DNA of 64,000 bases from JABWAJ01 sp038323375. Its GTDB lineage: Bacteria > Bacteroidota > Bacteroidia > Chitinophagales > Saprospiraceae. The position numbers and the translations under genes were made by a program. The notes below the pieces were generated by a model. It was not told the DNA's origin. It worked only from the letters and a program-made list of their open reading frames with translations, and did not search any database. This document shows positions 40,714 through 50,241 of the stretch, piece after piece. Numbering within the stretch: the stretch's first letter is position 1; each line of letters begins with the position of its first letter. The DNA is taken from the NCBI GenBank assembly GCA_038323375.1, contig JBBQGV010000025.1, positions 1 through 64,000 on the forward strand, in the 5' to 3' direction.

Positions 40714-43700
40714 ATGAGAAAACCAATGATGCTTACCCTGTTTTTGCTTTGCCTAAGCATGACGATGCCGCTTTTTGGGCAAACAGGCAAACCAACCGAT
40801 ATCGCTGCTGATACAACACAGGCCGCAGCTTTGATGAAAGCTGCGCAGGTTTTGTTTGATTCTTTAAAACATGATGCTGCTCTCGAAAAAATGGAACAAG
40901 CGGCGACGCTGTATGAAAGGTCGCTGGGGACGGAAAGCCGGGAGTTTGCTAATTTTCTATACCGGAAAGCAATTTGTATTTACAAAAAAGGAGACTATCC
41001 CCGCGCATCGGAGCTTTTTCAAACGAGCTTAGACATACAGATCAAAGTTTTGGGAGAGCAAACGATTGACGTAGGGAGGTCTTACAATGGCTTAGGCGTG
41101 ATCCTCATGGAAAACGGCAAGTATGAGCTGGCCATAGAAAACTACCTGAAGTCTTTAAACATCCTTTTCAAAATACTTGGTCCGGAAGATATTGAATTGG
41201 TGGCACCTTATGACAACCTGGGCAAGGTTTACCTTAAGAAACGGGATTTCGCTTTGTCTGCGGAAAATTTTCACAAGGCGCTGGATATTAGGCTAAAACG
41301 CTTCGGGGCAGACCATCCGGTGGTAGCAAAGTCCTACCTCGGTTTAGGCGAACTTGAAAGTTTAAGGGGCAATTTCAAACAAGTTGTGGATTACAATCAA
41401 AAAGCATTATCCACTTTTTCGAAGTCCGGTATGCCGGAACCGATGGATGCAATCATGGTTTACAATAACATAGGTAATGCCTACCGCTTGAGCAGCGAAT
41501 ACGATGAAGCATTAGCATACTATGACAAGTCTTTGTCTGTTTGCATCGCGCATTTCGGATCGGATCATACAAACGTCGGGGTGCTGTACAACAATATAGG
41601 GAACATTTACATGGCTAAAAGCAACTATGATCTGGCATTGAAATGCTATCAAAACGTGCTGGCAATTTTTCAAAAAAATTTAACTCCCGACAACCCGAAC
41701 TTAGCTGGCATATACAACAACATAGGAGAAATATACCGAAACAAAGGCAATACAGACAAGGCGCTGGAGTACTATCAAAAAGCGTTGGCGGTATTTCAAA
41801 AAAGATCCACAAAGGAAAATTCATCTGTAGCATCCATTAATGCAAATCAGGCAATTGTTTATGCTCAAAAAGGCGAGTACGATAAAAGTCTGGAACTGCT
41901 GCAGCGAGCACTCGATATTCAGATAGAAGCTTTGGGCGTTAAACATCCTGACGTGCTTTCCAAATACCTGAATATAGGAGAGGTGTGCCGCCGGAAAGGC
42001 GAATACGACAATGCGTTGGCCTTTTTTGACAAAGTGATCGCCCAGGAAAATGAATTGACCGGGGAAGGGCAGGAGAAAGTTGCGGTTGCGTATCACAATT
42101 CCGGTGCTGCCCTTGCATTGAAAGGCGACTACATCCAGGCGCTGGCATATTTTCAGAAAGGCCTGAAGATTTGGGAACAGGTGTACGGAAAACACCACGT
42201 TGGCGTATCGGAATCTTATTACAACCTGGCCGTGTGCCACAAATTTTTTAAAGATTTCCCCGCCAGCGAAGCACACATAGCCTATGCGTTTCAAGCCCTT
42301 TCCTACAATGGAGTCGCTTCATTGCCGAAGGTTGAATCCGTTTTGCAACTCCTCCAGATTTTGATGCTCAAAGGCGTACTTTTCCGCGGGTGGTATTTGC
42401 ATGACGGACAACTTGACCACCTGTACACCGCCCGCCAGGCTTTTGTCGAAGCGCATGTTGCTATTAAATACCAGCACAATACCTTCCAAAACCCGGGCGC
42501 TAAATATACGTTAGCCAAAGAGGTCGCCCCCCTGTATGAGGCCGCCATCGCCACCAACTATCTCCTCCGTCAACGCACAGACAGTTTGCACTATGCCGTG
42601 GAAGCATTCGACTATGCCGAAAAAACCAAGTCCCATATTCTCTATGGCGCCATGCAGGAATCCCACGCGCTCCGCTTTGCCGGTCTGCCCGACAGTCTGT
42701 TGCAACAAGAACAAAAACTGCGGATTGATATTACCTATCAAGAAAAAAAACGCCAAGCACAATTTGCCTGGGGGCTTACCACGACCGATTCCGCTTTTGT
42801 GGCTATTTCTGCCAAACTTTTCGATCTCAATCAACAGTACGAAGCCTTGAAGAAACGCTTCGAACGGGATTTTCCAAAATACTACGGCTTGCGCTACGAC
42901 CTCTCCACGGTCAGTGTCCGCGAGGTACAGGAAGAACTGTTGCAGCCTGGCCAAACCCTATTAGAATACCTCCTCGGGGATAGTTCCTTATTTGTTTTTG
43001 TCATCGGGAAAGCGACTTTTCACATTGAAAAAATAAAAATAGATTTCCCCCTCAACGCATGGGTGACCGACCTGCGCAATGCAATGACTACCGAGCGCAA
43101 CACTGGCGCTGCCCTTTACTGCGAGCGTGCTCACCAATTGTATCAAAAACTAATCGTCCCGGTGAAGGATCGCCTGACCAGCGACGTCGTCATCATCCCC
43201 GACGGCGTACTTAACTACCTGCCCTTTGAGGCTTTGCTCACCCAAATGCCCGAAAAACCTGCGCGTTTCCGAAACCACAATTATTTACTCGACGATCACC
43301 GCATCAGCTATTGCTACTCGGCCACGCTTCTGCGAGAGATGCAGGAAAAGCGCCAGCAGAAAATGCCTGCGGAGCCATTGTTGGCTATTGCCCCGTACTA
43401 TTCCGGCGATACAGTCCTGTTGGCCGAAATGCATGGCCTCACCCCGCGCAAAAAGCGCCGGACTTTGCGCCACAGCGGCGGCGAAGTTTATGGCATCCGC
43501 CGTATTATGGGCGGCGACGTACTCTACGGCGAAGCGGCCACCAAAGAACATTTCCAACAAATCGCCGAAAGGTACCGTATCCTCCATCTGGCTACCCACG
43601 GTCAGGCCAATGAACAGGCGGGAGACTATTCCCTGGTCGCCTTTGCGGAACCGGTTGACAGCACCACTGCGGACAACCTGCTCTATGTACGCGACATCTA

Positions 43701-44019
43701 CAACCTGTCGCTCAACGCTGACCTCGTCACCCTCTCGGCCTGCGAAACGGGCATCGGCAAACTTCACCGGGGCGAGGGCGTCATCAGCGTCGCCAGGGCG
43801 TTCGCCTTCGCGGGCGCCGGCAGCATCGTCACTTCTTTATGGGATGTAGACGACGAGCAGACCAAGGAACTTATGCTTTTGTTTTACAAAGAGTTGCGCA
43901 AGGGATCGACCAAAAGTGAGGCGCTGCAAACGGCTAAACGCACCCTCGCCAAACAACCGGGCAGCCACCCCTTTTTCTGGGCCGCTTTCATCGGAATCGG
44001 CGATATGCGCCCCATCTGA
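40714..44019 (+). CDS. TPR-CHAT caspase-like peptidase
   Basis: A 1101-residue protein with an N-terminal signal peptide (MRKPMMLTLFLLCLSMTMPLFGQ). About residues 30-530 hold ten or more tetratricopeptide repeats of the kinesin-light-chain type (YNNIGNIYMAKSNYDLALKCYQ and similar). A helical linker (about 560-780) leads to a C-terminal CHAT domain (about 790-1100). The catalytic dyad is visible: His962 in HLATHGQAN and Cys1010 in LSACETGIG. CHAT proteases cleave partners when the repeat domain is triggered. The signal peptide implies an extracytoplasmic site, which is unusual for regulated caspase-like enzymes. A small outer-membrane protein gene follows. Confidence 0.88.
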   Translation: MRKPMMLTLFLLCLSMTMPLFGQTGKPTDIAADTTQAAALMKAAQVLFDSLKHDAALEKMEQAATLYERSLGTESREFANFLYRKAICIYKKGDYPRASELFQTSLDIQIKVLGEQTIDVGRSYNGLGVILMENGKYELAIENYLKSLNILFKILGPEDIELVAPYDNLGKVYLKKRDFALSAENFHKALDIRLKRFGADHPVVAKSYLGLGELESLRGNFKQVVDYNQKALSTFSKSGMPEPMDAIMVYNNIGNAYRLSSEYDEALAYYDKSLSVCIAHFGSDHTNVGVLYNNIGNIYMAKSNYDLALKCYQNVLAIFQKNLTPDNPNLAGIYNNIGEIYRNKGNTDKALEYYQKALAVFQKRSTKENSSVASINANQAIVYAQKGEYDKSLELLQRALDIQIEALGVKHPDVLSKYLNIGEVCRRKGEYDNALAFFDKVIAQENELTGEGQEKVAVAYHNSGAALALKGDYIQALAYFQKGLKIWEQVYGKHHVGVSESYYNLAVCHKFFKDFPASEAHIAYAFQALSYNGVASLPKVESVLQLLQILMLKGVLFRGWYLHDGQLDHLYTARQAFVEAHVAIKYQHNTFQNPGAKYTLAKEVAPLYEAAIATNYLLRQRTDSLHYAVEAFDYAEKTKSHILYGAMQESHALRFAGLPDSLLQQEQKLRIDITYQEKKRQAQFAWGLTTTDSAFVAISAKLFDLNQQYEALKKRFERDFPKYYGLRYDLSTVSVREVQEELLQPGQTLLEYLLGDSSLFVFVIGKATFHIEKIKIDFPLNAWVTDLRNAMTTERNTGAALYCERAHQLYQKLIVPVKDRLTSDVVIIPDGVLNYLPFEALLTQMPEKPARFRNHNYLLDDHRISYCYSATLLREMQEKRQQKMPAEPLLAIAPYYSGDTVLLAEMHGLTPRKKRRTLRHSGGEVYGIRRIMGGDVLYGEAATKEHFQQIAERYRILHLATHGQANEQAGDYSLVAFAEPVDSTTADNLLYVRDIYNLSLNADLVTLSACETGIGKLHRGEGVISVARAFAFAGAGSIVTSLWDVDDEQTKELMLLFYKELRKGSTKSEALQTAKRTLAKQPGSHPFFWAAFIGIGDMRPI

Positions 44020-44142
44020 AAGACCCAAAGGTGAGATTTATTGGGTTTGATCGTAACGCATTTCCGCAATCCTGTACTCAATGGTTGTCGGGGATGTCCC
44101 CGCAATACGATCATTCACATTTTTCACCAAAACGAAATTGTT

Positions 44143-45063
44143 ATGAAAAGCAAATGTTTTGTCCTGTTCGCCACCTTGTGCGGTCTGATGATAACCGGCA
44201 ACCTGTTTGCCCAACAAGACAAGCTTTACCTTAAAAACGGTACGATGATTGAAGGCGCCGTGGTCGAGACCAGCGACGAAATCGTGAAGATCAAGGTCAA
44301 ACGCGACGGCAATGACGACCTCGTTCGGACGTTCAGCGTTGAGGAATTGGATCGGATCGAGTTCCGCGATGGCACATCTCAGACGTTCAGCCACGAACTG
44401 CAAGTGACCCCAGTGCTTGATATCACAGATATGAAACGGCAGGGCATCAAGATCAACTTCTTCGGCTCACTGTACGGCCACACGGACATTACCTACGAGA
44501 ACCACCTCAAACCCGGGCGCGCCTACGAGGTCACGCTGGGCATCATCGGGTTGGGTAAAAACCGCAACATTGAGTCCGAGTTGTTCAGCGACGGCAGCAA
44601 GCGCGATGCTTCAGGCGTGTTCGTTTCCGGCGGATTCAAGTTCCAGACCAAGCCAACCTACCGACAAAAGAACAAACGCTATACCCACCTCATGCAAGGG
44701 TGGTTCATCAAGCCGACTGTTACCGCAGGTGCTTATTCGCAAAACCGCATCAGCAGGGAAAGAATTGGCGAGGAGACCGTATTCGGCTTACCAGTCACGC
44801 TTTACGGAAATCCCGTTGTCGAGAAAGAGCGCATTACCTTTGGTGCCATTGAGATCAAAGCAGGTAAGCAATGGGTGTTCTCCAACATCTTTTACATGGG
44901 CTTTGATCTTGGCCTGGGTTATGTGTTCGACAACACAAAACCTTCGTCCAACAGCTTTGATTTTAGTGATGTTGTGCGCAGCCACTACGCCCTGCGCAAA
45001 TTCGGCCCGGACAATACCAGTTTTGCAGCATCTCTGATGTTTCAGGTGGGGATTCTGTTTTAA
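44143..45063 (+). CDS. Outer-membrane-type protein of unknown function
   Basis: A 306-residue protein with a signal peptide (MKSKCFVLFATLCGLMITGNLFAQ). A small beta domain at about 25-90 has the pattern DKLYLKNGTMIEGAVVETSDEIVKIKV, resembling a Sm-like or PorP-adjacent fold. The rest alternates hydrophobic strands and ends VGILF with a C-terminal Phe, typical of outer-membrane beta-barrels. It lies 124 bp after the TPR-CHAT gene on the same strand. Possibly it is the surface partner or target of the CHAT protein. The start at 44143 is set by the signal peptide. Confidence 0.55.
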   Translation: MKSKCFVLFATLCGLMITGNLFAQQDKLYLKNGTMIEGAVVETSDEIVKIKVKRDGNDDLVRTFSVEELDRIEFRDGTSQTFSHELQVTPVLDITDMKRQGIKINFFGSLYGHTDITYENHLKPGRAYEVTLGIIGLGKNRNIESELFSDGSKRDASGVFVSGGFKFQTKPTYRQKNKRYTHLMQGWFIKPTVTAGAYSQNRISRERIGEETVFGLPVTLYGNPVVEKERITFGAIEIKAGKQWVFSNIFYMGFDLGLGYVFDNTKPSSNSFDFSDVVRSHYALRKFGPDNTSFAASLMFQVGILF

Positions 45064-45270
45064 GGGTTATGAATGCTCAAACGAGTATGCAATATTTAGT
45101 TGTTGATGCCTGGGGAAAAAACGCATGACTAAAAAACCTCCCCCATCGGCATTTCAACAGAATCCATGGATTTGTCGAAATCACCGTCCGGCATTTATTA
45201 CCTTCAAATCAGGGTGTCCGGCCATACCCCTGTAAGCAGGCGATTGGTGTTGGCAAGATGATTTTTATAC

Positions 45271-45312
45271 CAGCATTGTTGCGACCGCATACATTTCGTC
45301 GCAACAATGCTG
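45271..45312. repeat. Perfect 15-bp inverted repeat at the AlkD start
   Basis: CAGCATTGTTGCGAC (45271-45285) and GTCGCAACAATGCTG (45298-45312) are exact complements around a 12-nt spacer. The right arm contains an ATG (45307) in frame with the alkylation-repair gene, which argues for the next ATG (45331) as the start. The element could be an operator or an mRNA hairpin that controls the gene. Confidence 0.7.
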
Positions 45313-45330
45313 TATTTTTACCACAAAAAA

Positions 45331-46032
45331 ATGCCCGTCACCTGCCTTCTCTCCCCCACCGAATACTACCAAAAAGTGGTTGCCCTCTTCCAACAAAAAG
45401 GCGATCCCGACCGCGCGCAGGGGCAAATGTGGTACATGCGTTACCAGTTTGAGTATTTTGGGATCAAAGCGCCGGAATGGCTGGCTTTGGCGAAGACACT
45501 TTTCGATGAACACGGCATTCCCGAAGGAGCGGCTTTGTTGGAAACCGCGCGGCTTTGTTACGAAGACGACCACCGGGAAGCAAACTACTTTGCCATCGAA
45601 ATGGTGCAAAAAGTGATGAAGCAGCAACCCGAAAACCTGATTGATTTCTTTGAAGAACTGATCATTACTAAATCCTGGTGGGATACGGTGGACTGGCTCG
45701 CGAAATTAGTGGGCATGCATTTTCTGCGCTTTCCGCACCTGACCAAACCCGTCACCGAACGCTGGATGGCTTCGGGCAATATCTGGCTCCAGCGCGCCGC
45801 GATCCTGTTCCAGTTGAAATTCAAGACCAAAACCGATACGGCTTTGCTGTTCGACTACATCCGGCGCATAGCGGATTCCAAAGAATTTTTCCTGCAAAAA
45901 GGCGCTGGCTGGGCGCTGCGCGAATATTCCAAAACCGACCCCGAGGCCGTGGCGAAGTTCATCCGCGAAACGGCGTTGTCGCCCTTGACGAAGCGGGAAG
46001 GGATGAAATGGATGGTAAAAAAAGGCGTTTAA
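45331..46032 (+). CDS. AlkD-like DNA alkylation repair protein
   Basis: A 233-residue all-helical protein with HEAT-like repeats. Family stretches are MWYMRYQFEYFGIKAPEW, YFAIEMVQKVM, SWWDTVDWLAKLVG and WALREYSKTDPEAVAKFI. AlkD-type glycosylases remove bulky or positively charged alkylated bases without base flipping; the conserved Trp/Asp in SWWDTVD and the Arg in LREY are present. It is cytosolic and transcribed alone. The start at 45331 is preferred because the upstream ATG (45307) lies in a perfect palindrome. Confidence 0.87.
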   Translation: MPVTCLLSPTEYYQKVVALFQQKGDPDRAQGQMWYMRYQFEYFGIKAPEWLALAKTLFDEHGIPEGAALLETARLCYEDDHREANYFAIEMVQKVMKQQPENLIDFFEELIITKSWWDTVDWLAKLVGMHFLRFPHLTKPVTERWMASGNIWLQRAAILFQLKFKTKTDTALLFDYIRRIADSKEFFLQKGAGWALREYSKTDPEAVAKFIRETALSPLTKREGMKWMVKKGV

Positions 46033-46069
46033 TGCGCCTGATTATCTGTGGATGTCCGGGCTTTTCAGT

Positions 46070-47491
46070 TCAAACAAACAAGTCATCCATCGTTACTTCA
46101 TTTTGCACCAGCCCTGTAGCGTGCTCGTTGCGCGCTAGTCCGTAAGTTGTAATGAAAGTCAGGAAAAGCGCCTTTCTGGTGCGGGTTTCCTGCCGAAAAA
46201 TGCCCATTTTATTGCGAAGTTGTTCGGTGTAGGATTTCGTAATGGTATAAGGATTGATGGAAAACTTGGCTTCACAAAGATTTACTACCTGGTCGCGGCG
46301 GTCAATCACGAGATCTATTTGGGTCTTGTGGTGGTCGTCTTTGCTTTCCCAAACGGAACTGCTTGTCAGGACGCCACTGATGCCCAATGCTTTTTTGATT
46401 TGTTCAATATGCGCCAGGCATACCTGCTCGAAAGCGAAACCCGCCCATGCTCTTTGTGCAGGATGATCGAGTGCATTTACCCAAACGCCAGGCTCATAAT
46501 TGGTGTTATCTTTAATGAATTTGAAATAAAAAAGGCTGTAGAAATCGGAAAGGCGATAGAGAACCGTTTGTTTGGCTTTTCCAAACAAGCTGTATCGGGA
46601 AATGAATCCACTTTCTTCCAACTCGCTCAGGACTTTCGTCAACCCGCCTCCGGATGACAAGCTTGCTGCTTTGGCCAATTCGTTGCGGTTCATCCCTTTT
46701 GCTTTTGACGACAAGGCGAGCACAACGCGTTCATGTTTTTCAGCGTGCCTGAACAAGGAGGAATAGAGATTGTGAAATTCCTGAACCAGCAAGGAACCCT
46801 GGCGAAAACATAGCTCCTCAATATTTTGCGCTGCACTTTTCGCCGGCGAAATGGCATCCAAATAATAGGGAATGCCACCGGTAACCATATACAATTGAAG
46901 AATCTGATAGCGGTCGAGCACACTATTTTGAGTCTGCAACATTTGCTCTGTTTCGCGAAGGGTGAAAGGATGTATTTTTATCCGCTCTGTCACCCGGTTG
47001 TGCAAACCACCATGGTTGTTGATCAGTTCATTGATCACCCAGGAAGCAGCCGACCCACAAGCCAAAAGAATGACATCTTTCCGGTTGGTTGCCCAACTGT
47101 TCCAAAAATGTTCAAGGGCGATCATAAAATCAGATTTTGGGGTATCCAACCAGGGCAGCTCGTCTAAAAAAACGACCAATTTGCTCTCCTTTTGAATGCC
47201 CTCCAAATGATCCATCAGGTGCTGAAATGCCATGAACCAGGTTTGCGGAACTTGGTCGGGAGCAGATTTGGATTGTCGCAAAAGAGTAGTGTGAAAATTG
47301 ACTAATTGCTGGTGGGTGGACGAGTTGGCCAAGCCAGTTAATTGAAAATCAAACTGGTATTCAAAATACTCACACACTAAATAGGTTTTTCCTACCCTTC
47401 GACGGCCATACAAAGCAACAAACTCGGATTTCCGGCTCGCCTTTACCTTGTCAAGTTGCAACATTTCTTTTTCCCTGCCAATCAATTCCAT
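46070..47491 (-). CDS. DUF234-type ATPase (archaeal ATPase family with nuclease-like C-terminus)
   Basis: A 473-residue protein. Walker A is GRRRVGKT (about residues 29-36) and Walker B LVVFLDELPWLD (about 115-126). The STAND-like ATPase is followed by a winged helix (about 250-310, RNELAKAASLSSGGGLTKVLSELEESGFI) and a C-terminal PD-(D/E)xK-like segment (QIDLVIDRRDQVVNLCEAKFS, catalytic D...E-x-K visible). Such proteins occur in large, often recently transferred families. The start is MELIGREKE at 47491. Several TTTGGCGAA half-sites upstream suggest autoregulation. Confidence 0.8.
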   Translation of the reverse strand: MELIGREKEMLQLDKVKASRKSEFVALYGRRRVGKTYLVCEYFEYQFDFQLTGLANSSTHQQLVNFHTTLLRQSKSAPDQVPQTWFMAFQHLMDHLEGIQKESKLVVFLDELPWLDTPKSDFMIALEHFWNSWATNRKDVILLACGSAASWVINELINNHGGLHNRVTERIKIHPFTLRETEQMLQTQNSVLDRYQILQLYMVTGGIPYYLDAISPAKSAAQNIEELCFRQGSLLVQEFHNLYSSLFRHAEKHERVVLALSSKAKGMNRNELAKAASLSSGGGLTKVLSELEESGFISRYSLFGKAKQTVLYRLSDFYSLFYFKFIKDNTNYEPGVWVNALDHPAQRAWAGFAFEQVCLAHIEQIKKALGISGVLTSSSVWESKDDHHKTQIDLVIDRRDQVVNLCEAKFSINPYTITKSYTEQLRNKMGIFRQETRTRKALFLTFITTYGLARNEHATGLVQNEVTMDDLFV

Positions 47492-47501
47492 GGTTCTGTT
47501 T

Positions 47502-47562
47502 TTCGCCAAAATTGAATAAATATAAGTTGATTTGGCGAAAAATGCAAGTATAGTTCGCCAAA
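47502..47562. promoter_or_regulatory. Cluster of TTTGGCGAA half-sites upstream of the ATPase gene
   Basis: TTCGCCAAA occurs at 47502-47510 and 47554-47562 and its complement TTTGGCGAA at 47531-47539; an imperfect TTTTGGCAGAAA lies at about 47582. The middle pair forms an inverted repeat with a 14-bp spacer. They flank the ATPase start codon and probably its promoter, so a dimeric regulator, perhaps the ATPase's own winged helix, may bind here. Confidence 0.5.
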
Positions 47563-47612
47563 ACCGATAAATTTAGATAAATTTTGGCAGAAAATAGAGG
47601 TGCAACAGGCGC

Positions 47613-48224
47613 TCAATGCGCCAGCAGCCAATCTATGTCGTCCATAAATTTCGTCACTTCTTCTGCTTTCGTACCATTGCAATACGCGCGGATATGGCGG
47701 TCTTTGTCAATCAGCAGTAACCAGCCGCTGTGGTCGAAACCGCCGGGAGCATCCGGGTTTTCGGTTGCAATGCTCATGTAATCATCGGCAAGCGCGTAAA
47801 TCTTGTCTTTGTCGCCGGTGACGAAATGCCATTTATCGGAACTGACGCCCATACGGCCTGCAAAGTCGCGCAGTTTGCCCACGGTGTCCCGCTTCGGGTC
47901 AATGGTGTAAGACAAAAGCAGCAGGCGGTCATCGTTGCGGTACCTTTCGTACAGGCGCATCATCTGCTGTTTCACCTTGGGGCAAATGGTCGGGCAGGAA
48001 GTGAAGAAAAAATCGGCCACATAAGCCTTGCCGGCAAAAGTGGCGTTGGTGACCGCCACGCTGTCCTGGTTGAGGAACGAAAAATCGGGAATGGTATGGT
48101 AAATGGTGTCGCCCGTAGCCGGGTCAACGTCATGAAAACCATACATCGGCAGGTTTTTCGGAACTTCGGGCAGGTTGCAGGAAAAAACGAGGGCGGCAAG
48201 GAGGGCAATGAATAGATATTTCAT
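47613..48224 (-). CDS. SCO1/SenC-family lipoprotein
   Basis: A 203-residue protein with a lipoprotein signal (MKYLFIALLAALVFSC). The thioredoxin-like fold carries the copper-binding CxxxC (TSCPTICPKV) and the distal His in GGFDHSGWLLLID. SCO proteins deliver copper to, or reduce, the CuA site of cytochrome c oxidase. The start at 48224 opens the lipoprotein signal. No oxidase gene is in the window, so the partner is elsewhere. Confidence 0.9.
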   Translation of the reverse strand: MKYLFIALLAALVFSCNLPEVPKNLPMYGFHDVDPATGDTIYHTIPDFSFLNQDSVAVTNATFAGKAYVADFFFTSCPTICPKVKQQMMRLYERYRNDDRLLLLSYTIDPKRDTVGKLRDFAGRMGVSSDKWHFVTGDKDKIYALADDYMSIATENPDAPGGFDHSGWLLLIDKDRHIRAYCNGTKAEEVTKFMDDIDWLLAH

Positions 48225-48337
48225 GGTAGCGTAGTTTTGAAATCTACAACAAAGGTACGACGTTGAAGTTTGCAAGGAGTGAGGAAGTAGAAAGTAGGAA
48301 GTAGGGTTATGTATCTTCGATAATATTACGTCGTCCT

Positions 48338-48412
48338 ACTTTAACCTTTCAACTTTAACCTTTCAACTTTAAGTTTGTTATCCACTTTAACCTTGACATT
48401 TTAACCTTGAAC
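48338..48412 (+). repeat. Short tandem repeat ACTTTAACCTTTCA
   Basis: Two exact 14-bp units (48338-48351, 48352-48365) are followed by a truncated unit and two looser ACTTTAACCTTGACA-like units. It lies between the SCO gene and the small membrane-protein gene, which diverge from here. No coding frame is present. Confidence 0.7.
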
Positions 48413-48477
48413 TTGTTGAGTTATTCATAGTCCATCATTCTTCTTAGCTTTGCCGCTCAAAATTGAAAGGACCGCGC

Positions 48478-48939
48478 ATGAAGACGCATCGCATATCGAG
48501 CAACCTTACGTTATTTTTCAAATTTTTCTTGCCCATTTTTTGGGTTGTCTTTTTCGGTGCCTTCACTGTGGCGGTTTTTGCCTACAACTATGAGTACTAT
48601 GGCAATATACCCGGCAAAGCCATGCGCTGGGGAACCTTCCTGTTTTACGCGGGTGGCGTTACGCTGATCATAATGACGTTGTGGCGCCTCAGGCGGGTTG
48701 AAACCGGGGAAGACTTTTTTTACATCACCGACTATTTTCGGCACCGGAAATACCCATTCACCGGGGTGGAGAAGCTCACCGAAACCAACTTATTTTTGAT
48801 CAAAATTGTCACCATCCACTTCAAAACAGCCGGCACGTTTGGCAGGCGCATTTTTTTCATCGCCAGCGGCCAGAGCTACCGGAAGTTTTTGAATGACCAT
48901 CCAGCGTTGGAGGCGGCGTGGTTGGATGAGGAAAGTTAG
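48478..48939 (+). CDS. Two-helix membrane protein of unknown function
   Basis: A 153-residue protein with two membrane segments (about 13-34 and 45-63), then a cytosolic part with a basic-aromatic pattern (FYITDYFRHRKYPFTGVEKLTET...FKTAGTFGRRIFFIASG) that resembles a PH-like beta sandwich. The start at 48478 is preferred because AAAGGA lies about eight bases upstream. No operon partner is visible and no family is recognised with confidence. Confidence 0.55.
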   Translation: MKTHRISSNLTLFFKFFLPIFWVVFFGAFTVAVFAYNYEYYGNIPGKAMRWGTFLFYAGGVTLIIMTLWRLRRVETGEDFFYITDYFRHRKYPFTGVEKLTETNLFLIKIVTIHFKTAGTFGRRIFFIASGQSYRKFLNDHPALEAAWLDEES

Positions 48940-48977
48940 CAAATTGGCAAGTTTGCAAACTTGCCAATCTGCCCCTT

Positions 48978-50231
48978 CTATATCCCCTCCATTCCTTCCG
49001 ACAACGCATTCCGCAGCACCCCACCGTTCATCCCGCCGCTTATTAGCACATATTCGACGTAAACCAATCGGATTTCGTAGGCTTGTTCAATTTCCCGGAT
49101 CGTTTGCTTTTCGCGGGCAATTTGCAGTTGCAGGAGGTCGTCGCCGGTGAGTTGGTTGAGCAATTCGGGCTTGGCGAGCAGTTTCCGGATGGCGCTTTTT
49201 TGCCAACGCTCTTGATCAGCCTGGTATTGGTTGGCCAGTTTGCCAAGTTTACTGCGCAGGGCGGCACATTTTTGTTTTTGGTCTGCCAGTTCAGTCTGGT
49301 ATTCATTTTTGTCCAATTCCCATTCCAGCGCCTGTTCGCGCGCTTTGGGTTTATCGCCGCCGGCAATGGGGATGTTCAGTCCGATGCGCGCCGAAAATTC
49401 GCTTTTGAAATCAAATGGCTCGGGGCGGTCGCGGTAATCCACCTGGACGAAATTGAGCACGTTAAATTTCCGGGAAAGGGTGAGCCGCCATTGTGCTTCA
49501 GACAACCGGCTTTCGATCATTTTCAGAGAAATTTCAGCGGTAGCTGGCGTTTCGGTTGTTTCGGCCAAACGTCGGACAATCGTTTCTACCCTGACCATGT
49601 TTTCAAAATCCGGTTGTACGATTGCTGTACTTCCGAGATATTGACGGATGCGTTCTTCCACTAAGGCGGCTTTGTCCTCCCATTGCCGCAATTCGCTGCG
49701 CGCATCCTGCCAGTCTTCTTCGGCCTCCACCAATTTTATGGCATCCACCGCAATTCCTTTTTCGATGAGGTAGCTGTAAATCTGGCTGCGATCGTCTTCC
49801 AACCCTTCCAGGCGGCGCAGTGTTCCAGCCATTTGCTGGCAAAACCGGGCGTCGGACAGGGCATTGTAGCGTTCAAACAGCCCTTCTTCCACCAGCAGGG
49901 CGGCTTCGGCGCTCAGGCGTTCCAGCTCGACTGCATTGACGGTGCGCTGGCGTTTAATTTCAGACAAGCCGTGGGTAGAAAACCGAAAAGCGATGCGCTG
50001 TTCATCGAAATAAAGGTCGTCGGGGCCGAGGCGAAACTCCAGCTCATCAAACACCGGCAAGTGCATCGGGTTTTCTACCAAATACCCCACAGCCCCCTGT
50101 TGCAGGCGCACACGCTCCTCCGTGCGGGCGGAAGCCAACACCATTTGCATGGAGACCCTGGCCGTATCGGCTTCGGGGGCAATTCCTGCGTTCAGGATGG
50201 AACAGAAACAAAATATGGTGCAATTCATCAT
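48978..50231 (-). CDS. TolC-like outer-membrane efflux protein
   Basis: A 417-residue protein with a short N-terminal signal-like segment and long alpha-helical hairpins rich in heptads (RQRTVNAVELERLSAEAALLVEE, ...ALEWELDKNEYQTELADQKQKCAAL). The central VQVDYRDRPEPFDFKSEFSARIGLNIPIAGGD region is typical of the beta-strand part of TolC relatives. It is shorter than classical TolC (about 480) and has weak sequence match, so an assignment as the outer channel rests on architecture and on the HlyD gene directly upstream. Confidence 0.65.
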   Translation of the reverse strand: MMNCTIFCFCSILNAGIAPEADTARVSMQMVLASARTEERVRLQQGAVGYLVENPMHLPVFDELEFRLGPDDLYFDEQRIAFRFSTHGLSEIKRQRTVNAVELERLSAEAALLVEEGLFERYNALSDARFCQQMAGTLRRLEGLEDDRSQIYSYLIEKGIAVDAIKLVEAEEDWQDARSELRQWEDKAALVEERIRQYLGSTAIVQPDFENMVRVETIVRRLAETTETPATAEISLKMIESRLSEAQWRLTLSRKFNVLNFVQVDYRDRPEPFDFKSEFSARIGLNIPIAGGDKPKAREQALEWELDKNEYQTELADQKQKCAALRSKLGKLANQYQADQERWQKSAIRKLLAKPELLNQLTGDDLLQLQIAREKQTIREIEQAYEIRLVYVEYVLISGGMNGGVLRNALSEGMEGI

Positions 50232-50241
50232 GGTATATTTT

